In this document: positions 52,086-60,772 of the stretch, one piece after another
Layout: each line of letters begins with the position of its first letter
Position numbering within the stretch: the first letter of the stretch is position 1
DNA from: Paenibacillus sp. FJAT-29882
GTDB taxonomy: Bacteria > Bacillota > Bacilli > Bacillales > DSM-1321
Assembly (NCBI RefSeq): GCF_001510645.1
Contig: NZ_LMVB01000004.1
Coordinates: 115,427-179,426 of the forward strand
DNA length: 64,000 nt
Reading direction: 5' to 3'
Made by a program: the position numbers and the translations under genes
The notes under the pieces: generated by a model
The model's database searches: none
Seen by the model: the letters and a program-made list of their open reading frames with translations, nothing else
What the model was told of the DNA's origin: nothing

Positions 52086-54059
52086 TCATACAACCGAAAC
52101 ATTTTGGTTTGTATTCAAGTACACCCATTCATCTGGCGTGGGTTCACTTCTAAATGAGACAATTTCCTTACCCGCTTTCAATATTACATCCCCAGGCTCA
52201 GCGGTTCGTATCATCTGTCCAACCTCATCAGAAAAACGGAATGTTTCTAAAATATGTTCTATATCTTGGTCCGATTGTTTTAAAAATGCTACCGTAGCTA
52301 ATTGTGCAATTACATCTGATGCCGCTTCTGATCGATGAAACATTTCATAACGTTGCGAAACGAGGGTTAGACTTACGTTCCACTTTCTTCCGCGAGCTGA
52401 AATAGTTTTGAAAAACTCAACCATACTTGGATAATTAAGAGTCATCCAAGCTTCATCTTGCACGACTCTTTTCTTCGGTTTAGGATCATTTTTAATAAAT
52501 CGATTCCAAGTCCATGTCATTAATACGTGCTGTGCAAGCGGCCGCTCAATCCCATTTTGTGATAATTTAGATATATCGAAAGTGACAATAGGTGCCGTTT
52601 CTAAGTTAACATCTGAATTTGTTTCTAAGCTGGTCTGCCCGTCAAACAATCCAAATGCTCTCCCTGCTGTGAATAATCCTATTATCGTTTTCAATTCATC
52701 CAAACCAGTATGGCCATTATTAATTCTTTCATTAATCTTTCTATAGACGTCTGAAATAGTTGGCATATTCTTGTACTGCTTTTCCCATTGAATATTTCCA
52801 TCTTGATCAAACGTTTCAGCATTAACATAAATACTGTCTATGTCTTCTGTAATCCCACAATCTTTTTTATACAATTCATTCATTATTTCATCAAGGGACC
52901 CTAACTCAGTAGGTGTTAGGTTAGCATCTGTTCCTGGTTTAGTAGACTCTTTCATAATTTTAAAGAATTCCAATGCTTCCTTTACTTTTTCAGGAATATT
53001 TACTCTTTCGACTATATATTCTTTAGGAGTATTTCTCTCCATTATTTCTCTTTCTACATATATATCAAGTGGGTTAATTCGACTAGTAAACCCCTTGATT
53101 TCATCCGCACGGATTTCTATTACTACTCCACCAAGAGCATGTGTAATTTCTCGGTATTCCGGTTCAACGTCGAAAATCACCACTCGACTTATACCATCCA
53201 TAAAACCACGGCCTATAAGTTGCTTTACAAATACACCCTTACCGCCGCCACTTTCTCCAAAAACACCGACATTGTAATTATTTAACTTTCTATCAAAATT
53301 GTTGAAGTAAACATATTCTTGTCCATATCGACCAATTGGCATTCCACCCGTATGACTAAGTTTGCTGGAAGTATGAGGAAACATTGCAGTAAGAGATAGT
53401 TGGTCTAAATTTCTAGAAGATTTTTTTAGAAAGTTTCTTCCCAAAGCAAGGCATGACAACCAGCCTTCCTTCTGCCTTCCATAAGCAGTTATAAGTTCGA
53501 TTGATTCTCCTCCAACCGAAGATTCAACATCAGCACATCTCGCATTTAGCTCGTTAAGAGAATCTGCATAAACAGTAGCCTGAATGCTAACATAATACAA
53601 ACCATTTTGATTGTTCCTAATTTGGTTTCTAAGATTTTTGGTATCCTGAAGTTTTTGCCAAGTATCCTCTGCTCTTGCGTTATTTTCATTTTTTTGAGCA
53701 GAATAAAATATCGCTTCCAACTTATCAATTTTATCTTTTAATCTTCTTATTGCTTCAGTCCTAGGAAACGGATCGATATGTACGGCACAATCCATGTCAT
53801 CTCCACTAAAAAGTGCCTCCAGCCAATTAATTCGTACAGTTCTAGGGTATCCTGAAGGTTTAACATAAAAACTTCGAGCGTACTGAATTTTTCCTAGCCC
53901 AGTTTGAATTTTCAAGTGGTCTTCACTAAAAGTAATACCATCATTCAACGCATTATCTACCATTGAAGGTATTGTCAGCTCTCTTGCTTCCGGCTCCCAT
54001 TCAACTTCCTTACTTTTTTTTTGTTTATTCTTACTCGAACCAAATAGTTTAGCCAACAA
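52086..54059 (-). CDS. VirB4-like conjugation ATPase
   Basis: About 657 residues. Walker A VFGESGGGKGVFVKQL and Walker B KKRVVQDEAWMTL mark the HerA/FtsK-fold ATPase of VirB4 proteins, which power pilus or channel assembly. The N-terminal half contains TVRINWLEALFSGDDMDCAV, typical of the CD1110/TraE group. I choose TTG 54059 because GAGGAGG lies nine bases upstream, inside the previous gene, with which it overlaps by 11 bases. A longer reading from 54077 would include the ribosome site. Length is slightly short of E. coli TraC but normal for Gram-positive systems. Confidence 0.9.
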   Translation of the reverse strand: MLAKLFGSSKNKQKKSKEVEWEPEARELTIPSMVDNALNDGITFSEDHLKIQTGLGKIQYARSFYVKPSGYPRTVRINWLEALFSGDDMDCAVHIDPFPRTEAIRRLKDKIDKLEAIFYSAQKNENNARAEDTWQKLQDTKNLRNQIRNNQNGLYYVSIQATVYADSLNELNARCADVESSVGGESIELITAYGRQKEGWLSCLALGRNFLKKSSRNLDQLSLTAMFPHTSSKLSHTGGMPIGRYGQEYVYFNNFDRKLNNYNVGVFGESGGGKGVFVKQLIGRGFMDGISRVVIFDVEPEYREITHALGGVVIEIRADEIKGFTSRINPLDIYVEREIMERNTPKEYIVERVNIPEKVKEALEFFKIMKESTKPGTDANLTPTELGSLDEIMNELYKKDCGITEDIDSIYVNAETFDQDGNIQWEKQYKNMPTISDVYRKINERINNGHTGLDELKTIIGLFTAGRAFGLFDGQTSLETNSDVNLETAPIVTFDISKLSQNGIERPLAQHVLMTWTWNRFIKNDPKPKKRVVQDEAWMTLNYPSMVEFFKTISARGRKWNVSLTLVSQRYEMFHRSEAASDVIAQLATVAFLKQSDQDIEHILETFRFSDEVGQMIRTAEPGDVILKAGKEIVSFRSEPTPDEWVYLNTNQNVSVV

Positions 54060-54936
54060 GTTCGCGCGCCTCCTCAAAATCCTGAATAAATTGATCTAAA
54101 CCAGGTAAGGTTTCTGTATCTGCTGTAATAAATGATGTTATTTTCTCCTGCCCTTCAGCCACAACTCCTTCTATTGGGTTAATAATCATTCGCTCTCTAT
54201 TCATTGATCTCTTTAAAACTTCCATTCCCTCTAAAGAACCAAGCACATCCGATGATACTTTTGCTCTAGATAACATTTTTTTTACGATTAAAGCTTGTTG
54301 ATAAATAGATTCCATTATTTTTCTTTCTTTTTGATCTGGGGTCAATTTCCCCATTTTAGATGTCTCATACACATAACTAACGATGTAATACACACGATTA
54401 GTTATGCGGAAATCCTCTGTTGTTCTTTGCTTGATATGGGCTATAACTTTAAGATTGTAATCCCGTGTCTGAGGATTTGCAGTTTCCAGATTTACTAAAA
54501 ACCTTTCCTCATCTTTTCTAAAATCTTGTCTCACAGCTTGTCCTAGAACTTCTAAAGGGAAGTTAATGACTTTAAATAATGATTGATACCCTGTAATAAT
54601 GGATAGTTGTTCGCTCTGATTGAGTAAATCAAAATTAACATCATCTGTGGATAGTACCAAGCTGTATACATTTTTGGATTGCTCAAAGACCCCATAACGA
54701 ATATCCTTTAACCCAATTAAATCTTTTAATGAATCTTCCTTACCATTTTTTTGTTTTTGTTTCGGTTCACTATTTTGATAAAAAGTACCATCTTCTCCGT
54801 TTTGCTCAGAAAGGAATTGTTTTCTTTTCCATCCCCAAATTGGCTCATTATTATCCATTCTTCTTTTAGCGACAAATACTGTTACAAGCATTACTATTAA
54901 AAAAACAATCATGAAACTAATAAATATATCGAACAA
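54049..54936 (-). CDS. Membrane-anchored transfer protein (TrsD/TcpF-neighbour type)
   Basis: 295 residues. One N-terminal membrane helix (IFISFMIVFLIVMLVTVFV), a charged linker, then a soluble domain (DIRYGVFEQSKNVYSLVLST, later YIVSYVYETSKMGKLTPDQK). Proteins of this size between PrgI and VirB4 occur in many Gram-positive transfer operons and resemble the N-terminal domain of VirB4/TraC, so it may be a split-off VirB4 N-domain. Its 3' end contains the ribosome site of virB4. Function in the mating complex is inferred. Confidence 0.7.
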   Translation of the reverse strand: MFDIFISFMIVFLIVMLVTVFVAKRRMDNNEPIWGWKRKQFLSEQNGEDGTFYQNSEPKQKQKNGKEDSLKDLIGLKDIRYGVFEQSKNVYSLVLSTDDVNFDLLNQSEQLSIITGYQSLFKVINFPLEVLGQAVRQDFRKDEERFLVNLETANPQTRDYNLKVIAHIKQRTTEDFRITNRVYYIVSYVYETSKMGKLTPDQKERKIMESIYQQALIVKKMLSRAKVSSDVLGSLEGMEVLKRSMNRERMIINPIEGVVAEGQEKITSFITADTETLPGLDQFIQDFEEARELVG

Positions 54937-54957
54937 CCCAAAGACCTCCTTTCTTCA

Positions 54958-55266
54958 TTAAGAATGATAGGTTTTTTGTGACTTTAAATAATGAATTTTC
55001 GAAACAACATAATCAGAAAGATACTGTTCTCTTCGATCTAAATGGACGAACGCTAAACAAATTGCAATAATCACTGCAATTACAAATAACAGAACACGCA
55101 AACCGAAATCACCCCACCCATGAACAAAAGGAATATTTCCCCCTATCAAGAAGCCAATCATAAATATAAATGTTGGAGCTATTATGAAAAATTGCCTTTT
55201 TGAAAAGATGGCAAGGATCTCTTTTTCTTCATTTGTTAAATCTTCTGGCACTACAATTTCATTCAA
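54958..55266 (-). CDS. PrgI family membrane protein (VirB3-like)
   Basis: 102 residues. It opens VVPEDLTNEEKEILAIFSKR, has two adjacent membrane helices (QFFIIAPTFIFMIGFLIGGN; LRVLLFVIAVIIAICLAFV) and the following DRREQYLSDYVVSKI. This is the standard PrgI pattern; PrgI is the VirB3-like inner-membrane subunit that contacts VirB4. It lies between the pilin-like gene and the VirB4 module as usual. A terminator separates it from the pilin-like gene. Confidence 0.85.
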   Translation of the reverse strand: MNEIVVPEDLTNEEKEILAIFSKRQFFIIAPTFIFMIGFLIGGNIPFVHGWGDFGLRVLLFVIAVIIAICLAFVHLDRREQYLSDYVVSKIHYLKSQKTYHS

Positions 55267-55287
55267 CTTAATTACCTCCTAATGAAA

Positions 55288-55314
55288 AAGGAGTGGTATC
55301 TAACACCACTCCTT
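55288..55314 (-). terminator. Terminator behind the pilin-like gene
   Basis: AAGGAGTGGT pairs with ACCACTCCTT; on the minus strand CTCCTTTTTCATT follows. It sits between the pilin-like gene and the rest of the operon, so it would keep pilin mRNA levels above those of downstream genes. Confidence 0.85.
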
Positions 55315-55337
55315 GTTTTAGTTTGGGATGGCAATAC

Positions 55338-55715
55338 TTACTTAGTTATCGCAGCAATTGCTGGCGCTAAATACCAGGCAGCATAAAAAACCATTGCTCC
55401 ACCGATGCAACTAATTAACGATATCCAAACTGTTCTCATCTTTTGAGCACTAATTGATCCAAAAATAATTACTACGGTAATAATCATAATTGCTAAAGTA
55501 AATAAACTTCCACCTAAGCCACCAATTAATTTAATGACCTTTATAACTCCCCCATTAATTTTCGCATCGGTTTGATCATAAATACTAGTTGTAAGAGCAA
55601 ACGCCTGTGATACAGGTGACAGGAATAACATTGTACCTAACAGTAGAAAAATCTTGTTAAGTGCAATTTTTCTTTTAATTAGTGAATTTGATGATTGGAC
55701 TTTACTTTTTTTCAT
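55338..55715 (-). CDS. VirB2/TrbC-like pilin-type membrane protein
   Basis: 125 residues from ATG 55715 with AGGGGGG upstream; an earlier in-frame ATG lies inside the leader hairpin. A signal-like N-terminal helix (KIFLLLGTMLFLSPVSQAFA) is followed by two helices (VIKVIKLIGGLGGSLFTLAI and TVWISLISCIGGAMVFYAAW). Small size, processed N-terminus and two helices fit VirB2/TrbC or CagC-type subunits. It heads the transfer operon. Hairpins lie before and after the gene. Confidence 0.75.
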   Translation of the reverse strand: MKKSKVQSSNSLIKRKIALNKIFLLLGTMLFLSPVSQAFALTTSIYDQTDAKINGGVIKVIKLIGGLGGSLFTLAIMIITVVIIFGSISAQKMRTVWISLISCIGGAMVFYAAWYLAPAIAAITK

Positions 55716-55741
55716 GTATATATCCCCCCTTTCAATAAAAA

Positions 55742-55787
55742 GAAGCACCACAAAACAGACTACAGGTAATCTGCTTTGCGGTGCTTC
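55742..55787 (-). terminator. Large hairpin in front of the pilin-like gene
   Basis: GAAGCACCACAAAACAGA pairs with TCTGCTTTGCGGTGCTTC (18-base arms, G-T pairs and one mismatch). On the minus strand CTTTTTATT follows. It is either the terminator of the gene at 55867 or an attenuator in the operon leader. Confidence 0.8.
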
Positions 55788-55866
55788 CGCTACTAATCTC
55801 ATATTTAGGTAAATGGATGTCAAGATACCTTTTATTATTGAACAACGTTTATAAGCTATTAAGCAC

Positions 55867-56256
55867 TTATGAACGTTTAAAATGCTTTTCTACTTTTGTA
55901 CATGTATTTACTTCTATAAAACTATTGTTTTTAGATATGTAATTTAGTTCAATATGACATTGACCAAATGGCTCCTTTGTTTTTCTAATCCGATTAACAA
56001 GAAGACTAACTAATAATTCATATTGATCTCTAGACAAACCTTTATCTTCAGAGTCAATTGGGGTATCCAGTAAAGATGATTTTTCTTCAGATAGTTCCAT
56101 TTTTTGAAGCTGGTTTTGACGCATGAAAAATGATACAGTCTGACTTTCATGTCTCATAATTGAAGCACAAACCTCATTTTTGCTTAATTCCGCTTGAAAT
56201 TGTTCTGATAATTGCCTGTTGGATATGGATACATCTGTATAATTGTAGGTTCTCAT
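55867..56256 (-). CDS. Unknown cytoplasmic protein
   Basis: 129 residues, no membrane segment (TYNYTDVSISNRQLSEQFQA, later SRDQYELLVSLLVNRIRKTK). AGGAGG lies before the ATG. It stands alone between a long hairpin (56469) and the terminator at 55742. A regulator of the transfer operon is conceivable from position, but no DNA-binding motif is visible. Confidence 0.65.
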   Translation of the reverse strand: MRTYNYTDVSISNRQLSEQFQAELSKNEVCASIMRHESQTVSFFMRQNQLQKMELSEEKSSLLDTPIDSEDKGLSRDQYELLVSLLVNRIRKTKEPFGQCHIELNYISKNNSFIEVNTCTKVEKHFKRS

Positions 56257-56566
56257 TTTTGAATCCTCCTAAAATTTTAAATCATTCTATATCTGATAAA
56301 CCTTTTTCCGTTTCAAGTAAAAAAACAGAATTTTTTTCATGAAATACTTAAGCCATTATAAGACAATGGGCCCAATTTTGGCAATATATTTCATGGAAAA
56401 ATTTATATTAATATGATAAATAAAGAGAAAAACATGAATAAAATGTAAGGAAAACAGTGTATTTTCAATGTTTCCTCTTTCTTATAGTCCTATTTTACTA
56501 TTTTGATATATAGGGCTATAAGAAAGAGAAACAGACTTCTTACGGTCATGTTTCTCACTAGGCTTT
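56257..56566. other. Intergenic region with a long stem-loop
   Basis: 310 bases holding the 65-base inverted repeat at 56469-56533 and the presumed promoter of the gene at 56256. No coding sequence seen. Confidence 0.5.
56469..56533. repeat. Long inverted repeat (25-base arms)
   Basis: Arms TGTTTC-C-TCTTTCTTATAG-T-CCTAT and ATAGG-G-CTATAAGAAAGA-G-AAACA pair over 25 positions with two mismatches, around a 15-base AT loop. No clear T-run follows on the minus strand. It may be a terminator of the gene ending at 56567, a replication or transfer structure, or a relic of a small transposon. Confidence 0.75.
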
Positions 56567-57403
56567 CTACATTACTGCAGCTTGTTCATTACTAGATTCG
56601 TTATCGTATAAGTGATGATTCATATATGCTAATGTCTCAGCATCTTCCCAACTCATAACTCTAAAATTACCCTCTTTAATAAAATGACCTTTTACTATCA
56701 TGACTTCTTGCTCATATTTTGGTACACTTCCGCTAAGTTTTACCTTGTCTTCTCTAAAGTTTAAAAATACGGATTCATCCTCCTCAATCGTAATTCTTCC
56801 CATCATTACTTGATGCGTACCAGGACTAATACTCATTGAAGGAGTAGCTGTAATAATTCTTGCTATATCTCTTCCATATTTTTTCGTAATAGAATCAAAT
56901 TCTCTTTTTGTAAGCGGTGATTTATCTTGATTTTCATCGTCTGCTTGAACATTCTCAAAATGTGAAGTTATATTTACACCTTCAGATTCAAATTGGAAAT
57001 AGTTACTATTATTATCTTCTTCCATAACATCTCCGCAAGCACCAACTAATTGTTTTATGTTCTCAAACATATCGTCGGTTGGAATACTATGTAACATTTC
57101 CTGCACATTTTGTAACTCATCTTCATACACTTGATCTGCTGAATAAATTGGTATCTCAGGTTGGATAGAAATTTGATTCACGGGATCTGCAAGATAAGAT
57201 AAATCTTGTTCCATTTCTAGGTCCGTCTTAACACTCATTAACGTTTCCGTCATACCAAGTATTTGAGTTTCCGGTGATACGATTGGTGCCCAACTATGAC
57301 CATAAGGTGATGGCTTCTGATTTTTCATCACTTTGCTTATTACTGGATAACACCCCATTCCAATTAATACGAGTACATATCCTATTACTGAAAAAATTTC
57401 CAC
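56567..57403 (-). CDS. Single-pass membrane protein, unknown
   Basis: About 278 residues. GTG 57403 is taken as start because GGGAGG lies seven bases upstream; the longer TTG reading at 57418 contains that ribosome site. Residues 3-22 (IFSVIGYVLVLIGMGCYPVI) form one membrane helix. The rest is acidic (SADQVYEDELQNVQEMLHSI), with a possible beta domain at the end (HQVMMGRITIEEDESVFLNF). No family recognised. It lies between the replication-protein genes and the transfer operon. Confidence 0.65.
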   Translation of the reverse strand: MEIFSVIGYVLVLIGMGCYPVISKVMKNQKPSPYGHSWAPIVSPETQILGMTETLMSVKTDLEMEQDLSYLADPVNQISIQPEIPIYSADQVYEDELQNVQEMLHSIPTDDMFENIKQLVGACGDVMEEDNNSNYFQFESEGVNITSHFENVQADDENQDKSPLTKREFDSITKKYGRDIARIITATPSMSISPGTHQVMMGRITIEEDESVFLNFREDKVKLSGSVPKYEQEVMIVKGHFIKEGNFRVMSWEDAETLAYMNHHLYDNESSNEQAAVM

Positions 57404-57446
57404 GTTTTTTCCTCCCAATCCTTAAAAAAGTATAAAAATATATAAA

Positions 57447-57499
57447 AAAGCCCATTAAGAAATAGTGATAAAATTGCACACATTTCCCTAATGGGCTTT
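57447..57499. terminator. Hairpin with complementary outer ends
   Basis: AAGCCCATTAAGAAAT and ATTTCCCTAATGGGCTT pair around a 20-base loop. It lies in the leader of the gene starting at 57403, so it could also be a leader attenuator on the minus strand. Confidence 0.7.
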
Positions 57500-57723
57500 G
57501 AAAATTTATAATTAAGCATAGATATGCCTTTAAAAATCAAACAATAGTACAGCAGCACTTAACAGAAAAACATACAAAAACATTCTCCCTCATGGGTGAA
57601 GTAAAAAAAAAAATAATATACACATATTATATATTAAAACAATACTCACTACAAGCTAGCAAAAAACAAAATACATTATAATTGAATTCTCCTAGAAAGG
57701 TAAAAAGATAGTTAGGGACAAAC

Positions 57724-57746
57724 ACCTCTTTCGAATTGAAAGAGGT
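57724..57746 (-). terminator. Rho-independent terminator
   Basis: ACCTCTTTC pairs with GAAAGAGGT over a five-base loop, 18 bases after the stop of the gene at 57764. Confidence 0.8.
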
Positions 57747-57763
57747 ATTTTGATTATTTAATA

Positions 57764-58273
57764 TTAATATTCTTCATCACCTTGCGCTTCCTCGCTGATA
57801 TTTGCGAGCAAGTTGTTTAAGTAAATTAACGCTTCTTCTTGTTTACCTTCTTTTAAAGCTATAATTACAGGGTTTAAGAGAAGCATTTCTTCATCGTATT
57901 CGTAATCTTCCAAACTCAACTGAGTTTCTTCAGCTTTTTCTATCGTAGGATTTTTAATAAGTTGTTTTATTAGCTCAATTTTAATGAGATAAGGTTCAAA
58001 CTTAGGAATTTCCACTTCACCTCTTTGCATTGGAACCAACACAGGTAGTAAGTAAGCTGATAAATATCGTTGGTTAGAACAATACATAAGAAATCCCATG
58101 GATGTTTCGATTAATTTTTGGTCAAATAGATCCGTAATAATTACATCTTGCATATGGTATTTCATAATAAATGCACTAATTTGCACAGGATTGTCATGTA
58201 TTAAAATCGAATCTTCTCCCCTTACATGCCCTATCACAAAACCTGCCTCTGTTCCTAATTGAATGCCTTCCAT
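57764..58273 (-). CDS. Unknown acidic protein
   Basis: 169 residues (QLGTEAGFVIGHVRGEDSIL, then DYEYDEEMLLLNPVIIALKE near the end). Mixed alpha/beta, no membrane segment, strongly acidic C-terminus. GAGAGGAAG precedes the ATG. It has a terminator behind it and lies next to the clamp gene, separated by 206 bases. No family recognised. Confidence 0.65.
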   Translation of the reverse strand: MEGIQLGTEAGFVIGHVRGEDSILIHDNPVQISAFIMKYHMQDVIITDLFDQKLIETSMGFLMYCSNQRYLSAYLLPVLVPMQRGEVEIPKFEPYLIKIELIKQLIKNPTIEKAEETQLSLEDYEYDEEMLLLNPVIIALKEGKQEEALIYLNNLLANISEEAQGDEEY

Positions 58274-58479
58274 ATTCTATCTTCCTCTCAAATAAAGTTC
58301 TGATTATTACATAATTGACTCTTTAAAGATCCATTTCAAGAACTGTTTCTTGATATATTTTTAGTTTTAAATCATAAGTGTTAACATCTTTTTCACATGT
58401 TTCCTACAGAAAATACCCTACACGCTGACCTTTCCATATAAAGCGGTTATAACAAATATTTGATAATATCAACCATTTC

Positions 58480-59586
58480 TTATCGTCTTAATTGAGTAAT
58501 TAAAAATCTAAACTGATCTGAACCATTACCAACTATTGTAATAGCCGAATTTTTATCCGTGAAGAATAATTGTATTTCTTCTGTTCTTATTAATGAAGCA
58601 GCGGCTTCTAAATATTCTGGATGAACAGAAAAATCAAAGATTTCACCCTCTTTAACAGCTCCGATTTTTTGAGTAAGAATATGTGGTACTTCTGCTTTCG
58701 TTCTCGGGCCATCTACCTTAACATTCATAACAGGATTTCTAGGTGACAACTTTTTAACTCTACGGCATAGTTCAATTATTTCCATACGATCGAACGTCCA
58801 TTTAGTTATATTATTTTCCTCATTACCATACTTTGCTTCCAGATTTGGGAATACACCTGTTAGTAGTCTACTTACAGCCGTTATTAACCCTGATTTAAAA
58901 ACCAGTAATGTCTTACTTTCATTTACCCCAATTCTAACTTCTTCATCTTTCTGCATAATTTCTGACAAACCTTTGATTGATTCAATCGGTATTGACTGTT
59001 TTAAATCAGAGAACCATTGGCAGCCTTCAGTCTTTAGAGAAATGGCTTTTTTACCGTCAGATGACCTAGCAAAAACATCTAAATTACCAGGGTTTACACT
59101 CATATTTACACCTAGCAAGGATGGACTCCTATTAGCAGTACTACTATTTATTTTTGCACAAAACGGATAAAAATTATTACCAATAAAATGCAATGTCCCC
59201 TCTTTCCAGATTATCGACTCAACCACTTCAGGTATTTCGATATAAGGTGTTTTTTCTTCAATAGTTTCACATATTATCTTTGAAGATCTCCCCCACTTTA
59301 AGTGAAGTAATTCTCCTACTTTAACAAAGCTTATAATTTCATCTTTAGGTAGAGCCATTACTTTATTTTCTAATTCAAAAATTGTAGTTGCTACTTCATC
59401 TATGTTTGTTATTTCACTCTCTACCTCTTTTATAACTTGAAGATTTTTACCGTCAAAACAAAATGATACCCTATCAGAATCAGTTTTAATGTAGACGTTT
59501 TTATCTTCTCCTATCCTTGCTTTTCTTGCCCCCTTAACCATTGAGCAAACAACATTCTGAAGGTCTTCACCAATCATCTTAAACAT
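58480..59586 (-). CDS. dnaN: DNA polymerase III beta (sliding clamp) homologue
   Basis: 368 residues, close to the ~370-380 of bacterial clamps. It shows the three-domain rhythm: NVVCSMVKGARKARIGEDKN in domain 1, LLGVNMSVNPGNLDVFARSS followed by DGKKAIS at the domain 1/2 junction, LLTGVFPNLEAKY at the position of the usual YPD stretch, and FDFSVHPEYLEAAASLIRTE through NGSDQFRFLITQLRR at the C-terminus. It is divergent from chromosomal DnaN. It would tether a polymerase to DNA; together with the downstream-numbered dnaX and holB genes it suggests element-specific replication. Separated from holB by a strong hairpin. ATG 59586 follows AAGGAGAG. Confidence 0.75.
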   Translation of the reverse strand: MFKMIGEDLQNVVCSMVKGARKARIGEDKNVYIKTDSDRVSFCFDGKNLQVIKEVESEITNIDEVATTIFELENKVMALPKDEIISFVKVGELLHLKWGRSSKIICETIEEKTPYIEIPEVVESIIWKEGTLHFIGNNFYPFCAKINSSTANRSPSLLGVNMSVNPGNLDVFARSSDGKKAISLKTEGCQWFSDLKQSIPIESIKGLSEIMQKDEEVRIGVNESKTLLVFKSGLITAVSRLLTGVFPNLEAKYGNEENNITKWTFDRMEIIELCRRVKKLSPRNPVMNVKVDGPRTKAEVPHILTQKIGAVKEGEIFDFSVHPEYLEAAASLIRTEEIQLFFTDKNSAITIVGNGSDQFRFLITQLRR

Positions 59587-59625
59587 AAAAATCTCTCCTT
59601 AAAAAAGTTTTGGAAACGCAAAAAA

Positions 59626-59668
59626 GCCTTTTATGGGCGAATTAAAAAAATTCATCACCATAAAAGGC
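59626..59668 (-). terminator. Terminator between holB and dnaN
   Basis: GCCTTTTATGG pairs with CCATAAAAGGC around a 21-base loop; six T follow on the minus strand. Confidence 0.88.
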
Positions 59669-59738
59669 GTATTTCTAACAAAAATGTGGCCTCCCGCATG
59701 GGTGGTCAAAAACAAAAAATAACTAAGATACAATAATT

Positions 59739-60728
59739 TTACATGCTAATCTCATTATTATCAATACTAATTATATGTTTTATTATCGATTCTAACGTCA
59801 TGACATAATGTGTGTTAGATCTTAATTTTTGCTTACTTTCTAAAAGAAATTCTAATAGATTAAGTATATCCTCAAACGAGACTTGATTTTCCCATTTTTC
59901 ATACAGTGTTCGATTAGATTGCAGCTTAATATTTTTGTTTAGATAAAAGCGGCTTAAGTCGCGAAACATGAATAAAAACATATCCATACTAATTTGTTGT
60001 TTCTCTCTATCTGAAAAATGCTTTATCCAATTTGTTTGTATATCTATTAAAGTAGCATATGGGTCATTTAAAAATGAAACCATAAATTTATTTAATAATT
60101 GCACTCCTTGACCAAACCAGCCATTCTCTAACAATTCTTCTACCTTTTCATTATTTATATGAATACCTGCCATTACAACTGCAATTTCTTCATCTAATGA
60201 AAATTGGTCTATATATTGTTGCTGCTTCTCAAATTCTTGTAAAGAAGAAAAAGAATAGGTTTGACACCGAGAAATAATAGTATTTAGTATACGGTTTCTA
60301 TTTTCTGTTAAAAGTATAGCTAGTGTATTGCCATATGGCTCCTCTAGAAATTTTAATAGGCTATTGGCCGCTTGGGGGGTCATCATATCAATATCTTCAA
60401 TGATGTAGCATTTTTTTTCTGATTCAACTCCTTTGTACTGAAATTCATTTTGAAGTGCGCGCACTTGTTCAATTTTTATTGACTGACCTTCTTTTTGAAC
60501 AAAATGAATATCTGGATGATTTAAAGAATTTATTCTTAAACACTCTGTACACGCGTCACAAGGCTCCCCATCGACTACTGAACGACAAAAGAAACGTTTA
60601 GCCATCCAAAACGCTACTTCCTTTTTTCCGGACCCTGCGGATCCATCAAAAATGTAGGCATGTGCTAATTTATCATAAAGAAACGCTTTTTTTATAGAGC
60701 TCATTACTCTTGGCTGTTTATTAATCAT
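59739..60728 (-). CDS. holB: DNA polymerase III delta-prime subunit
   Basis: 329 residues from ATG 60728 with GGAGGA upstream; a longer frame to 60761 lacks a ribosome site. It has the clamp-loader pattern: LAHAYIFDGSAGSGKKEVAF (Walker A-like), a four-Cys zinc module (CRSVVDGEPCDACTEC), KCYIIEDIDMMTPQAANSLL, and the SRC motif in TIISRCQTYSF. Delta-prime is the rigid stator of the clamp loader and works with DnaX. The gene lies directly behind dnaX, separated by a small hairpin. Confidence 0.9.
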   Translation of the reverse strand: MINKQPRVMSSIKKAFLYDKLAHAYIFDGSAGSGKKEVAFWMAKRFFCRSVVDGEPCDACTECLRINSLNHPDIHFVQKEGQSIKIEQVRALQNEFQYKGVESEKKCYIIEDIDMMTPQAANSLLKFLEEPYGNTLAILLTENRNRILNTIISRCQTYSFSSLQEFEKQQQYIDQFSLDEEIAVVMAGIHINNEKVEELLENGWFGQGVQLLNKFMVSFLNDPYATLIDIQTNWIKHFSDREKQQISMDMFLFMFRDLSRFYLNKNIKLQSNRTLYEKWENQVSFEDILNLLEFLLESKQKLRSNTHYVMTLESIIKHIISIDNNEISM

Positions 60729-60751
60729 ATATATTCCTCCAGTTAAAAATA

Positions 60752-60772
60752 AAGACAGCAAAAAGCTGTCCT
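60752..60772 (-). terminator. Small hairpin between dnaX and holB
   Basis: GACAGC and GCTGTC surround five A; on the minus strand TTTATTTTT follows. It abuts the dnaX stop and may cause partial termination. Confidence 0.65.

Larger units (their letters stand above)
57404..57763. other. Intergenic region between two terminators
   Basis: About 360 AT-rich bases with terminators at 57447-57499 and 57724-57746 and a long A-tract near 57605. The promoter of the gene at 57403 must lie here. No gene supported. Confidence 0.5.
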
